Shown in pieces: positions 44,463 to 52,987 of a stretch of 64,000 bases of DNA; the stretch's first letter is position 1, and every line of letters starts with the position of its first letter. The stretch is from positions 186,001-250,000 of the forward strand of contig WRKR01000001.1 in NCBI GenBank assembly GCA_009782175.1, written 5' to 3'. Made by a program: the position numbers and the translations under genes. The notes under the pieces were generated by a model. The model was given only the letters and a program-made list of their open reading frames with translations, was not told the origin of the DNA and ran no database searches. The DNA comes from Cystobacterineae bacterium. Lineage in GTDB: Bacteria > Myxococcota > Myxococcia > Myxococcales > Myxococcaceae.

Positions 44463-45401
44463 TTAGCTCCTCGGGCCTGCCAGTTGGCAAGCAAAACATT
44501 CTATCCCTTCGGCCCTCAAAACTTTTTCCGCCGCCTCGGGGTTTTCAAATAAACCTATTATTGCGCCACCATCGCCCCCAGCTCCTGTTAGCTTTGCCCC
44601 CAACGCCCCCGCAGTCCGCAGCCTGTGCACCCCCCGCGTGAGGTTTTCAGAGTCCAATTGCAAGGCTGAAAGCAAGCCTTGGTTGACATTCATTAGCTCC
44701 CCCAAAAGCGCTAAGTCCCCCGCCTCAATGGCCCCACGCGCCTCCTCTGTACAGCGCCCTATTTCTTCAAACAAACGCGCATGGTGCTTGGGCCACTTCT
44801 CTTGGCGCTCTCTCAATTTTTCTACTGTGCTTTTGGTGGAGGAGCGCTTGCCGGCCATGGCCACCAACAGTTTGAGAGGTGCAGGGGAAGAAAGCTTCTC
44901 CGCTTGGCCCTTGCAAAACCACAGCAGGGTTTCACGCAAGCTGGTGCTATGGTCCACACCGGAGGGGTTTCCGTGGAAAACGCGCTCCATGCAAAGTGCC
45001 ATTGGGGCAGCTCTCTCAAGCCATGCCCCACCCTCCTCGCCGGGGAAAGCCGCCATCGCCAAGGCCTTCGCACAAGCCACAGAAACCGCCGCGGAGCTCC
45101 CAAGGCCCGCACCCATGGGCAAGCGGGCTTCAAGGCGCACGCACACTTTGGGAAGGCCCACAACTTCGGCAGCCTTCCCAAAAGCTTGCTGCAAAAGCGC
45201 CAACTGTTTCTCGTTAAGGCCTTGAGGTGCAAGCAATTGGCAGCGCTCTGCCCGCTCAAAATGGGCCTGCACCCCCAGCGGCAAAGCCCCCGCAATGGCT
45301 GGATAGCCATAAACAACAGCATGCTCTCCAAAGAGTATAACTTTGCCTGCTCCAAAGGCCACGCCTGAGTGTGCAGAAGAGGCAGGGTCCACCAAACTCA
45401 T
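44463..45401 (-). CDS. mvk: Mevalonate kinase
   Basis: This 312-residue GHMP kinase has GKVILFGEHAVVYGYPAIAG near residues 19-38, LPMGAGLGSSAAVSVA near 94-109 for the phosphate loop, the catalytic HGNPSGVD with Asp near 150, and KLTGAGGDGGAIIG near the C-terminus. The His-Gly-x-Pro-Ser-Gly-x-Asp sequence is characteristic of mevalonate kinases. It overlaps the end of mvaA by 4 bases (ATGA) and abuts mvaD, so the genes are translationally coupled. Phosphomevalonate kinase is not in the window. Confidence 0.95.
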   Translation of the reverse strand: MSLVDPASSAHSGVAFGAGKVILFGEHAVVYGYPAIAGALPLGVQAHFERAERCQLLAPQGLNEKQLALLQQAFGKAAEVVGLPKVCVRLEARLPMGAGLGSSAAVSVACAKALAMAAFPGEEGGAWLERAAPMALCMERVFHGNPSGVDHSTSLRETLLWFCKGQAEKLSSPAPLKLLVAMAGKRSSTKSTVEKLRERQEKWPKHHARLFEEIGRCTEEARGAIEAGDLALLGELMNVNQGLLSALQLDSENLTRGVHRLRTAGALGAKLTGAGGDGGAIIGLFENPEAAEKVLRAEGIECFACQLAGPRS

Positions 45402-46720
45402 GGAGAGGAGCCCTCATTTTTTTTCGCGCGCAAGGCGATCAGCAACTCTTTGGCTTTGTCCACCTTAATGTTTTTGGCGGCAACCAGGGCTTTGGCCAGC
45501 GCGGCCACTTCATCCGGCGTGGCGCCCGCTGCCATGGCTACGCTGCGCGCGTGCATGGCCATGTGGCCGCGTTGAATGCCAACGGAGCCCAGGGCGCGCA
45601 CCGCTGCAAAATTCTGGGCCAGCCCCACAGAAGCCATCACCATGGCCAACTCGTGCACACTCTCAATGCGCAGAATTTTGAAAACAGCCTGCACCCCCGG
45701 GTGGATTTTTATGGGGCCACCCACCGTCCCCAAGGCCAGAGGAAGCTCAATGCGCCCTATTAACTCATGGCCCTCCACCATCCACGTGGAAAGCGGCCTA
45801 TATTGGCCATCTCTGCAGGCAAAAGCGTGGGCACCCGCTTCAATGGCGCGAAAGTCCTGCCCCGCGGCAATGGCCATCGCGTCAATGCCATTCATAATGC
45901 CTTTGTTGTGGGTGGCGGCGCGGTAGGGGTCGGCCATGGCAAAGCGGCTGGCCTGCACCACCCCCTGGGCTACTGCCTCCCCTGGCATTTCTGCAGTGGC
46001 CAAAAGGGAAATGGGAAGGCGGCACTTTGCCCTCGCCAAACGCCTGTCCGCCAGGTTGGAGAGAATCCGCAAAAACACCTTCCCCCCTGTTATTTCTTCA
46101 ATGAGGGGGGCCACCGCCTCTGCCATGGTGTTGACGAGGTTGGCCCCCATGGCCTCTTGTGCGTCCACCACCAGGTGCACCACCAAGAGAGGCTCCCCCT
46201 TGGGGCCCTCCGGCGCTGGCAAAAGCCTCACCTCTATGTCTTTGGCCCCCCCGCCGCGCTTTAGCATGTTGGGGTGTACACTGTTGGCAAGCTCTAAAAT
46301 GGCCTCCTTGTGGGCCAGCAATGTTTTGTTGGCTTTGTCGGGAGCGCCAAACTCCGCCACCTGCACCTGCCCTATCATCCAGGAGCCATCGGTTTCTGCC
46401 TCAAAACCACCTGCTTCCCTAATTATTTTGGCCGCAAAGGAAACAGCTGCAACCACCGAAGGCTCTTCAACCACCATGGGCACCAAATAGTCACAGTGGT
46501 TTATTCTGAAGTTGGTCGCCAGCCCCATCGGCAAGGAGAAAACACCAATGGCATTTTCTATCATCTGCCCGGCTGTCTCCAGCCCAAGGCTCCCCTCGGG
46601 CTTCAAAGCATGGAGCTCTGCTTCGCTTAAGGCCAACAGGGTTTGTATTTTGGACAAGCGTTCATCAATGGAGCACTTGTGGAAACCACTCAAACGAGAA
46701 TTCAACGCATGTTTGTCCAT
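45398..46720 (-). CDS. mvaA: Hydroxymethylglutaryl-CoA reductase, class II
   Basis: HMG-CoA reductase makes mevalonate. The 440-residue length and the motifs MIENAIGVFSLPMGLATNF (near residues 65-84), NKGIMNGIDAMAIAAGQDFRA (catalytic Lys and Asp) and the C-terminal GIQRGHMAMHAR with its catalytic His are those of class II bacterial enzymes. The class usually prefers NADH or is mixed. Start 46720 (MDKHALNSRLSGF) agrees with the family. Fni ends 25 bases upstream, so all four genes read as one unit. Confidence 0.95.
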   Translation of the reverse strand: MDKHALNSRLSGFHKCSIDERLSKIQTLLALSEAELHALKPEGSLGLETAGQMIENAIGVFSLPMGLATNFRINHCDYLVPMVVEEPSVVAAVSFAAKIIREAGGFEAETDGSWMIGQVQVAEFGAPDKANKTLLAHKEAILELANSVHPNMLKRGGGAKDIEVRLLPAPEGPKGEPLLVVHLVVDAQEAMGANLVNTMAEAVAPLIEEITGGKVFLRILSNLADRRLARAKCRLPISLLATAEMPGEAVAQGVVQASRFAMADPYRAATHNKGIMNGIDAMAIAAGQDFRAIEAGAHAFACRDGQYRPLSTWMVEGHELIGRIELPLALGTVGGPIKIHPGVQAVFKILRIESVHELAMVMASVGLAQNFAAVRALGSVGIQRGHMAMHARSVAMAAGATPDEVAALAKALVAAKNIKVDKAKELLIALRAKKNEGSSP

Positions 46721-46745
46721 TGGAAATTCTTCGCCTTCCTTCTTG

Positions 46746-47810
46746 CTATTCCTGCAATTGTTCCAACCAGCTATGCAGCTCTTGCTCAATTATTTTGGGC
46801 TTGCGTCGAAGCTCTTCGGCATTTCGAGCGCCGCACAACAGCAGCGTTTGTTTCAACGTGCGCATCAGTTGCTCAAGCAATGCGCTGGCAGCGGCTTCTC
46901 CTCCGCTGCTGACAGCTTTGAAAAAGGGCAAGGCCATTCCTGCAATGTTGGCCCCCAATGCCAAAGCTTTGGCAACTTCAAGGCCATTGCGTATTCCTCC
47001 TGAGGCCACCAAATGCAACATGGGCCCTAAGGATCTGCGCACAGAAGCAATGGCCGCCGCCGTCGGAATACCCCAGGAAGCAAACTCGGGCTCCAACCCC
47101 TCCTCCCCCGCAGCGTTGCGCAGCTGCTCTACGCGGATCCACGAGGTTCCCCCCAGGCCCGACACATCAATGCTTTCTATGCCAAGAGAAACCAAACGCT
47201 TGGCTACTTTGGGAGAAATGCCGCAACCTGTCTCTTTCACCAACAGGCGACCTTCAAATGCCTCTACAAGCGCTTCTACAAGCTTATAGCCCCCGCGAAA
47301 ATCCCTGTCCCCCTCGGGCTGCGCAAGCTCTTGCGCAGGGTTAAGGTGCAAAGCCAAAGCATCCGCATCAATCATCTCCACCAGACGACGTACCCTGTCT
47401 ATGCCCAACTCCGCCGCTTGGCGAAGCCCTATGTTCCCAATAATCAGCGCGTTGGGAGCAACATTGCGCACCGCAAAGGTGGATGCCAACTCGTCCCGCT
47501 CACCCATGGCACGTTGGCTGCCCAAGCCCAAGGCAATTCCATGTTTTTCAGCCACTCTGGCCAAGGCCTGGTTGACGGCCAGGGCACGCTCAGTCCCCCC
47601 TGTCATTCCCGTAATTAATAGAGGCGCTTTGAGTTTTTTGCCAAACCACTGGCAGGACAAGTCCGCCTCGGCCAAAGCCATTTCAGGCATCGCACAGTGC
47701 ACCAAGTGCACACGGTGAAAGAGTGTCTTGTTGCTCAGAGGCTCTACTTCTTGTGTGGCACAAAGCTCCAAATGGTCGTCTTTGCGGCGAGCAGTCATTT
47801 CTTCAACCAT
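46746..47810 (-). CDS. fni: Type 2 isopentenyl-diphosphate isomerase
   Basis: This FMN-dependent isomerase interconverts IPP and DMAPP. The 354-residue protein shows the N-terminal RRKDDHL, ITGMTGGT near residues 65-72, GLGSQR, LHLNPAQE, DVSGLGGTSW near 235, and VASGGIRNG near 290, all class-typical. Start 47810 is chosen among ATGs at 47810 and 47795; the long upstream in-frame extension to 47900 is not conserved. It is the first gene of the mevalonate operon, with an approximately 240-bp gap to a divergent coiled-coil gene. Confidence 0.95.
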   Translation of the reverse strand: MVEEMTARRKDDHLELCATQEVEPLSNKTLFHRVHLVHCAMPEMALAEADLSCQWFGKKLKAPLLITGMTGGTERALAVNQALARVAEKHGIALGLGSQRAMGERDELASTFAVRNVAPNALIIGNIGLRQAAELGIDRVRRLVEMIDADALALHLNPAQELAQPEGDRDFRGGYKLVEALVEAFEGRLLVKETGCGISPKVAKRLVSLGIESIDVSGLGGTSWIRVEQLRNAAGEEGLEPEFASWGIPTAAAIASVRRSLGPMLHLVASGGIRNGLEVAKALALGANIAGMALPFFKAVSSGGEAAASALLEQLMRTLKQTLLLCGARNAEELRRKPKIIEQELHSWLEQLQE

Positions 47811-48047
47811 AGGGCGCCAGGTTCTAGCAATTAAATTGAAATTTGACCATTCTTTGCTCAACCCACCCCCAAGTCGGTTTTTCACAAATTTCTGCTGCAC
47901 TCACCTTCCCTTCAGGCATAAAGCTCAAATAAATAGAAAAGGGGCTCTCAAAGCATGCTTTAAGTGGCCTTGCGTTGATCAATTCAAGCAAATGGGCTAA
48001 GGCAGCACGGCATTTATGTTTGTTTTTAACTCACGAGGGGCTGTTTC

Positions 48048-48953
48048 ATGGAAATTGCTCTGATATTTCTTCTCTCAGCAATATGTCTCTATTTGTTGTT
48101 TTTCAGGCGCGGCAGCACGCCCGCATCCCAACCCACCTCCAAAAACTTGCCGGCCAAAGCAGAAAGCAATAAGGCAGAAAACCCCATGGCTTCTGAGCAA
48201 GAAGCGCTGCTTGCCAAAACGGCTGAGCTCCAAAAAACCAAGGGGGAGTTCCAAAAACTCAAGGATGAGCTTAAGCAAAGCAAACAAAAACTCTTTGAAG
48301 CGCGTGAAAAAAACAAACAATGGGAAGCAGAGCTCAAAGCCCAAAAACAACTTGAGCGCCAAGCCCTTCAAGAAGCAGAAAACGCACGCCTTAACTCAGC
48401 AGAGCTTTCAACAGAGCTCAGCAAACTCAGGCTTGAGCTGGAGACGCAAAAACCCTTTGCAAAAACATCTGCACCTGCCGCTCCTTCTCAAACCCCAGCT
48501 GCGGAGCCTCCAAGGCCTGCAAAACTGCTGAGGGAGCTCAACCCCGCGGAAAAAGAAAAGCTGGAAAATGCGGAACGTCTGGTTGCCGCAGAGCACAGCC
48601 GCACTCAAGAGCTTGAAAAGGAACTTAAAAACCTCAAAGTCCGCTTTGAGCTTGCTCAACGCCAACTCAAGAGTTTTCGCTCTTCTGGCAAACTCCAAAA
48701 AGACAAATTCCGAGCACTTGAGAAACGGCTTAACCGGACTTTGCTTGAGAAAGATCTGGTCCTTCGAGCCATGTATGAGCTCGAAAACCGCTGCGGCTTG
48801 CAAGCTTCCATTGTGGAGCTTCCCGACAAAGAGCTTGCTTCAGAAAAACCAGGGGACGCTTCAGAGTTTGCTGAAATTACGGAAGAATTTGAAAAAATGG
48901 ACATGCCTTCTCTGGAGAAGCCTCAAGACGAGTCCAAAGAAAACAGGCCCTAG
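48048..48953 (+). CDS. Membrane-anchored coiled-coil protein
   Basis: The first 20 residues (MEIALIFLLSAICLYLLFF) of this 301-residue protein form one membrane anchor. The rest is charged and helical with two coiled-coil blocks (about 50-150 and 175-240) around a Pro/Ala-rich hinge. It has no enzyme motif that I recognise. The C-terminus is Glu-rich and acidic. Such proteins often act as scaffolds at the inner membrane. It ends 4 bases before the convergent PEGA gene. Confidence 0.7.
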   Translation: MEIALIFLLSAICLYLLFFRRGSTPASQPTSKNLPAKAESNKAENPMASEQEALLAKTAELQKTKGEFQKLKDELKQSKQKLFEAREKNKQWEAELKAQKQLERQALQEAENARLNSAELSTELSKLRLELETQKPFAKTSAPAAPSQTPAAEPPRPAKLLRELNPAEKEKLENAERLVAAEHSRTQELEKELKNLKVRFELAQRQLKSFRSSGKLQKDKFRALEKRLNRTLLEKDLVLRAMYELENRCGLQASIVELPDKELASEKPGDASEFAEITEEFEKMDMPSLEKPQDESKENRP

Positions 48954-48957
48954 GTGT

Positions 48958-50070
48958 TCAGTCCCTGAGCGAGGAATATTCTATAGCCCCTCTGGCGCGC
49001 CAATCCAAAGGCAAGCTGGCGGGCTTTTCTTTGTCAGCCAGGCGGACGCGCTGCATTATAGCATCGGAAACTCTTTTGCCCAAAAAGGACTTGCCCACAA
49101 GGTTTTTTGAAAACCCAATGGGGGCCAAAGACAGAAAACACCTTCTCTGCGCATGAAAAAGCGTCATGGACAGATTGAAATAACCGGGCTCAAGCTCTTT
49201 AATGAAACCTACCAAAACAAATGCGGCACCTAAATTTTCAGCCAAAGGCTCCAGGCGATCCAAAGCCTCCGCATCCAAAAAAGGTGTCAAAGCGGGATCC
49301 GCAACATAATTGGGAGGCAAACGTATAACTGTTTTTTTCAGAATGCCACGCACTTGTGCTTGTGCAGAGCGCAGCTCAACCACCTGCCCAAAGCGTATGT
49401 CAAAATGATCTCCCTCCATGGAAATATAGTGCGTGCCCCGAGGCAAATTGGGCAAAACAACTGGAGCAATGCCCACAGGTTGGCCATTGAGGAACACCAG
49501 CGCACCTTCAGGTGTTTCAATAGAAATGGATCCTCTGGGCAATTTGTTGGCTGAATGCTTGGCACGCTCAAATTCCCGCTTAAAGACGGGAGGCAGATCC
49601 TTCGGAAGGACATAATTGGGAGCCAGTTTCGCCAATGCCCTCAAAGCAGCTCTGGCCTCCTCCTCATCACCATCTTGAATGCTCGCAACGGCCCAAGCCA
49701 CATAAGCATCAAAAATTTGTCCAAAATTGGCGCGCTCCGGTTGCGCCAAAGCAATGGTAATGGCTTTTTTGAAAAAACCGCGCGCTTCAGCAAAACGCTT
49801 TTCTTCCATGGCGCTATAAGCTTCACGAAAGGTGGTTGAAACCACAGGCAATATGAGTATTTCGGAAGGTTTGATCACCCGCAATATGGGGAGCACTTCC
49901 ACTTCGCTTGCCTGGGATAATGCCCCCATCAGCTCTCTTTTCACCTGATCCACCGTCTCTTGTATGGATGGATCTCCCTCTATAAAAAATGCCGTCAACC
50001 GTGGTTGGGAAAGCACTGTCCCTCCCCATAGACAGCCCACTATAAAAATAAAATGCTTTCTCATAGACAT
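48958..50070 (-). CDS. Exported PEGA-domain protein
   Basis: This 370-residue protein has a short signal sequence (FIFIVGCLWGGTVLS). A region of about 170 residues with a TPR-like helical pair follows (FAEARGFFKKAITIALAQ, ARAALRALAKLAPNY). A PEGA domain lies near residues 185-255: GSISIETPEGALVFLNGQPVGIAP is the beta-repeat with GxPVG, and PRGTHYISME is the second strand. The C-terminal 100 residues are unassigned. Such proteins are typical envelope components in myxobacterial-type genomes. No function can be given. Confidence 0.78.
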   Translation of the reverse strand: MSMRKHFIFIVGCLWGGTVLSQPRLTAFFIEGDPSIQETVDQVKRELMGALSQASEVEVLPILRVIKPSEILILPVVSTTFREAYSAMEEKRFAEARGFFKKAITIALAQPERANFGQIFDAYVAWAVASIQDGDEEEARAALRALAKLAPNYVLPKDLPPVFKREFERAKHSANKLPRGSISIETPEGALVFLNGQPVGIAPVVLPNLPRGTHYISMEGDHFDIRFGQVVELRSAQAQVRGILKKTVIRLPPNYVADPALTPFLDAEALDRLEPLAENLGAAFVLVGFIKELEPGYFNLSMTLFHAQRRCFLSLAPIGFSKNLVGKSFLGKRVSDAIMQRVRLADKEKPASLPLDWRARGAIEYSSLRD

Positions 50071-50171
50071 GCCCCCAGAATAAAAACCCCCATAAGGAAA
50101 TGGTTTCTCATAGAATAGACGAAGTGGAGGTTGTCTTCAAAAAGTCTTCCCCCTCCCCGTTTTCGTTCTCC

Positions 50172-51710
50172 ATGCGTATCTCTCTTGCCACGCGTATATT
50201 GATTGGGTTTGCCGCAGTCCTCATCGCTTCTAGCACAGTTTCACTCGTCAGCATCCTCACAATTCGACAAAACCAAATAGAAGTTCAACTGCTCAGCAAC
50301 GGCTATCTACAACTGGCTAAAATTCTCGCCGACATCCAAACTCTACACTATGCCTATGAGAAAGAAACGGCTCTTCTCGCAGAAGAGAGAGAGCCTGCCC
50401 TTCAACAGCAGCTGGCACGGCTCGCCCTCATGTATTTCCCAGGAGCCATCCTCACAAAAATGAACGAAGGCACAGCCCTGGCCCACAACGCGCTCAACAC
50501 TGCACCACACTCCGAAAAAGCAGCCCTCGAAAATTTTGAAACCCACTTCGCCGAGGCAAGCAAACGCTATGCCGCCTATGAAAAAGACAGCAAAAACATT
50601 CTCGAGCGCATTGCCCAAGCCGATGAAAGCTTAAACCTCGAAGAGTCATTCAACCACCTGCAAAAACAAGAGCTTGCCTTTCACAACCATTTGCAATTTC
50701 TGCAAAATGCCCTCTCAAACCGCATTCTGGTCCGCTTATCCAAGGCCCAGGATAGAGAGCAGAAAAACGGCATCCTCATTGTCGCCTTATCCATTGTTTC
50801 TGTGCTCATTGGGCTTTTGGCTACCATTGTCTCTACACGCCACCTCCGCCCCATTCTCACCTTGCATAAAGGAATTGCAGCCATAAGAGAGGGAGATTAT
50901 TCGGCCTTTCTTGGCCTCAAGGGGGATGACGACATGGCTTTGCTCGCTCGTGAGTTTGATGCCATGGTTTTGGCGCTCAAAGAGCGTCAGTCCTTGCTTG
51001 AAAAACAACAATCCCAACTCCTTCAGGCCAAACAACTCGCTGCGGCAGGTCGCATTTCCGCCCAATTGGCACATGAGGTGCGAAACCCCCTCTCCTCCAT
51101 TGGCTTAAACGCTGAGCTTTTGCTGGAGCAACTGGGCCAAACACAGTTTTCAACCCCTGAGCAAAAAACAGAAACAGAAGAGCTTCTTTTGGCCATCATC
51201 CGCGAAGTGGATCGCGTAACAGAAATAACAGAAGAATATTTAAAGCTTGCCAGGCTTCCACCGCCTTCACTTCAAAGGGAAGACGTGAATGCGCTCACAC
51301 AATCCATCCTCCATTTCCATGAAGAAGAGTTGAGGAATGCAAACATCAGCATAGAAACGGCCTTTTTCCCTTTGCCTTTGTTCTGCAAAGTGGATGAGGC
51401 ACAAATACGCCAGGTTATTCTCAACCTTTTGAAAAATGCCAAAGAGGCCATGCCGGAAGGCGGCTTGTTGCGCATATACACAAAAGAGGAGAATGCTTTT
51501 GTCCATATTGGTTTTGCGGACTCTGGCAAAGGCATCGCTGCAGACATTCTCTCTGAAATTTTTAAGCCATTTTTCACAACCAAAGAGGGTGGCTCGGGGC
51601 TTGGCCTTGCGCTTTCAACGCAACTTCTCCATATGCAAGGGGGAAGTCTCGAGGTGGCAACTACAAGCCCAGAAGGCACAGCCTTTGTGCTAAGGCTGCC
51701 ACGCGCGTGA
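50172..51710 (+). CDS. Membrane HAMP sensor histidine kinase (NtrB-like catalytic core)
   Basis: This 512-residue kinase has two transmembrane segments (about residues 8-30 and 200-222) flanking a helical periplasmic or four-helix-bundle sensor. A HAMP domain follows with LRPILTLHKGIAAIREGDYS. The H-box AHEVRNPLSSIGLNAELLLEQ lies near residue 310, and ATP-binding motifs ILNLLKNAKEAMPEGG, FADSGKGI and GGSGLGLALSTQLL follow. Ligand is unknown. Start 50172 is taken as the first ATG with a normal N-terminus (MRISLATR); an upstream ATG at 50100 is in frame but AAGGA almost touches it. It is translationally coupled to the M16 protease gene (GTGA overlap). Confidence 0.88.
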   Translation: MRISLATRILIGFAAVLIASSTVSLVSILTIRQNQIEVQLLSNGYLQLAKILADIQTLHYAYEKETALLAEEREPALQQQLARLALMYFPGAILTKMNEGTALAHNALNTAPHSEKAALENFETHFAEASKRYAAYEKDSKNILERIAQADESLNLEESFNHLQKQELAFHNHLQFLQNALSNRILVRLSKAQDREQKNGILIVALSIVSVLIGLLATIVSTRHLRPILTLHKGIAAIREGDYSAFLGLKGDDDMALLAREFDAMVLALKERQSLLEKQQSQLLQAKQLAAAGRISAQLAHEVRNPLSSIGLNAELLLEQLGQTQFSTPEQKTETEELLLAIIREVDRVTEITEEYLKLARLPPPSLQREDVNALTQSILHFHEEELRNANISIETAFFPLPLFCKVDEAQIRQVILNLLKNAKEAMPEGGLLRIYTKEENAFVHIGFADSGKGIAADILSEIFKPFFTTKEGGSGLGLALSTQLLHMQGGSLEVATTSPEGTAFVLRLPRA

Positions 51711-52987
51711 ATATTCAAGCTAGAAAAACCCTTCTGCCCAATGGGCTGACTTTGGTCAGCTTGCACATGCCACACCTGCAATCCGCGTTGCTATCCGTCT
51801 ATGTACGTGTCGGCTCTCGGCATGAAACCGTGCACAACAATGGTGTCAGCCACCTTCTGGAGCACCTCTTTTTTAGAGGAAGCAGTCGCTTTCCCAATGC
51901 GCGCAAAATGAACCTCGCCATTGAGTGGGTGGGTGGCAGCCTCAATGCTGTCACCATGAGGGACTTAAGTTATTATTATACGGCATGTCACCCCACGGGG
52001 GTGGAGACGGCTTTGCGTATTTTGGGCAAAATGCTCAGCACGCCCCAATTGGCCAAACTCTCTGTTGAAAAACAAATTGTCCTCGAAGAAATGTTGGATG
52101 AGGTGGATGACAAAGGCGAAGACATCGACTTGGACAACTTGTCAAAAATGCAACTTTTTAAGGGGCACCCCCTGGCTTTTAAAATTGCGGGCACTCCCCA
52201 AAGCCTTGTCCATATTTCCAAAAAGCAACTCCTCTCCCACTATAAACGCCACTATGTCGCAGCCAACATGGTTTTGGGTGTAGCCTCGCCTCTGCCTTGT
52301 GAGAAAATAATCCACGCTGCCCAAAAAGCTTTCTTGCACATTCCTCGAGGGGAGCGTGTAGAAGAAAGTCCACCCCCACCACCTGTGGGGCCCAGGTTGC
52401 TTTATGTGCCCAGGAATGAGTCACAGCTTTTGTTTAGGCTGAGTTTTTTAACAGTTCCAGAAAACCATGAGCACCACCTCCACCTGCACCTCCTTCAGCG
52501 GATTTTGGATGATGGGCTTTCTTCCTGGCTTCCTTTTGAGGTGGTAGAAAAACGTGGATTGGCCTATTCCGTAGACACATTGTTGGAAGGTTTTTCGGAT
52601 GTGGGCATTTTCAACATTGACAGTGCCGCCACACCCAACCGTGCTCCACAGGTTGTGGAGTGCATTCTCAAAACGGTTGCCAAACTTTGCCATTCCAAGC
52701 TCCCCATCGAAGAGTTGAGGCGTGCCAAGCGAAGAAAGCACATGCAGCTTGACTTTGCGAAAGACTCTCCCGGAGAGCTTTTGAGCCGATTGGCTGCGAC
52801 GGAGCTTTTTCACCACCCTGAAAGTTTTGAAGAGCGCGCACAACGCATTCGAAAAATTAAAACCAGGGAGCTTGTCAGCCTGGCCAGAGAGGTTTTTTGC
52901 AAAAAAAACCTCTGGGCTGTCGCGGTTGGGCCCAAAAAATATAGGGCCGCATTTGCAAAGGCCATCCTCCACAACCCTTTGCTTTAA
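51707..52987 (+). CDS. M16-family zinc metallopeptidase
   Basis: This 426-residue M16 peptidase has the inverted zinc motif HLLEH at residues 49-53 and the third ligand region VLEEMLDEVDD about 75 residues later. The start codon is GTG, overlapping the histidine-kinase stop. The C-terminal half is the catalytically inert paired domain (LPFEVVEKRGLAYSVDT). M16 members process peptides or signal sequences. Pairing with a membrane histidine kinase suggests regulation of, or by, a secreted peptide, but this is inference. It ends overlapping the convergent cyclase gene by 4 bases. Confidence 0.92.
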   Translation: MNIQARKTLLPNGLTLVSLHMPHLQSALLSVYVRVGSRHETVHNNGVSHLLEHLFFRGSSRFPNARKMNLAIEWVGGSLNAVTMRDLSYYYTACHPTGVETALRILGKMLSTPQLAKLSVEKQIVLEEMLDEVDDKGEDIDLDNLSKMQLFKGHPLAFKIAGTPQSLVHISKKQLLSHYKRHYVAANMVLGVASPLPCEKIIHAAQKAFLHIPRGERVEESPPPPPVGPRLLYVPRNESQLLFRLSFLTVPENHEHHLHLHLLQRILDDGLSSWLPFEVVEKRGLAYSVDTLLEGFSDVGIFNIDSAATPNRAPQVVECILKTVAKLCHSKLPIEELRRAKRRKHMQLDFAKDSPGELLSRLAATELFHHPESFEERAQRIRKIKTRELVSLAREVFCKKNLWAVAVGPKKYRAAFAKAILHNPLL

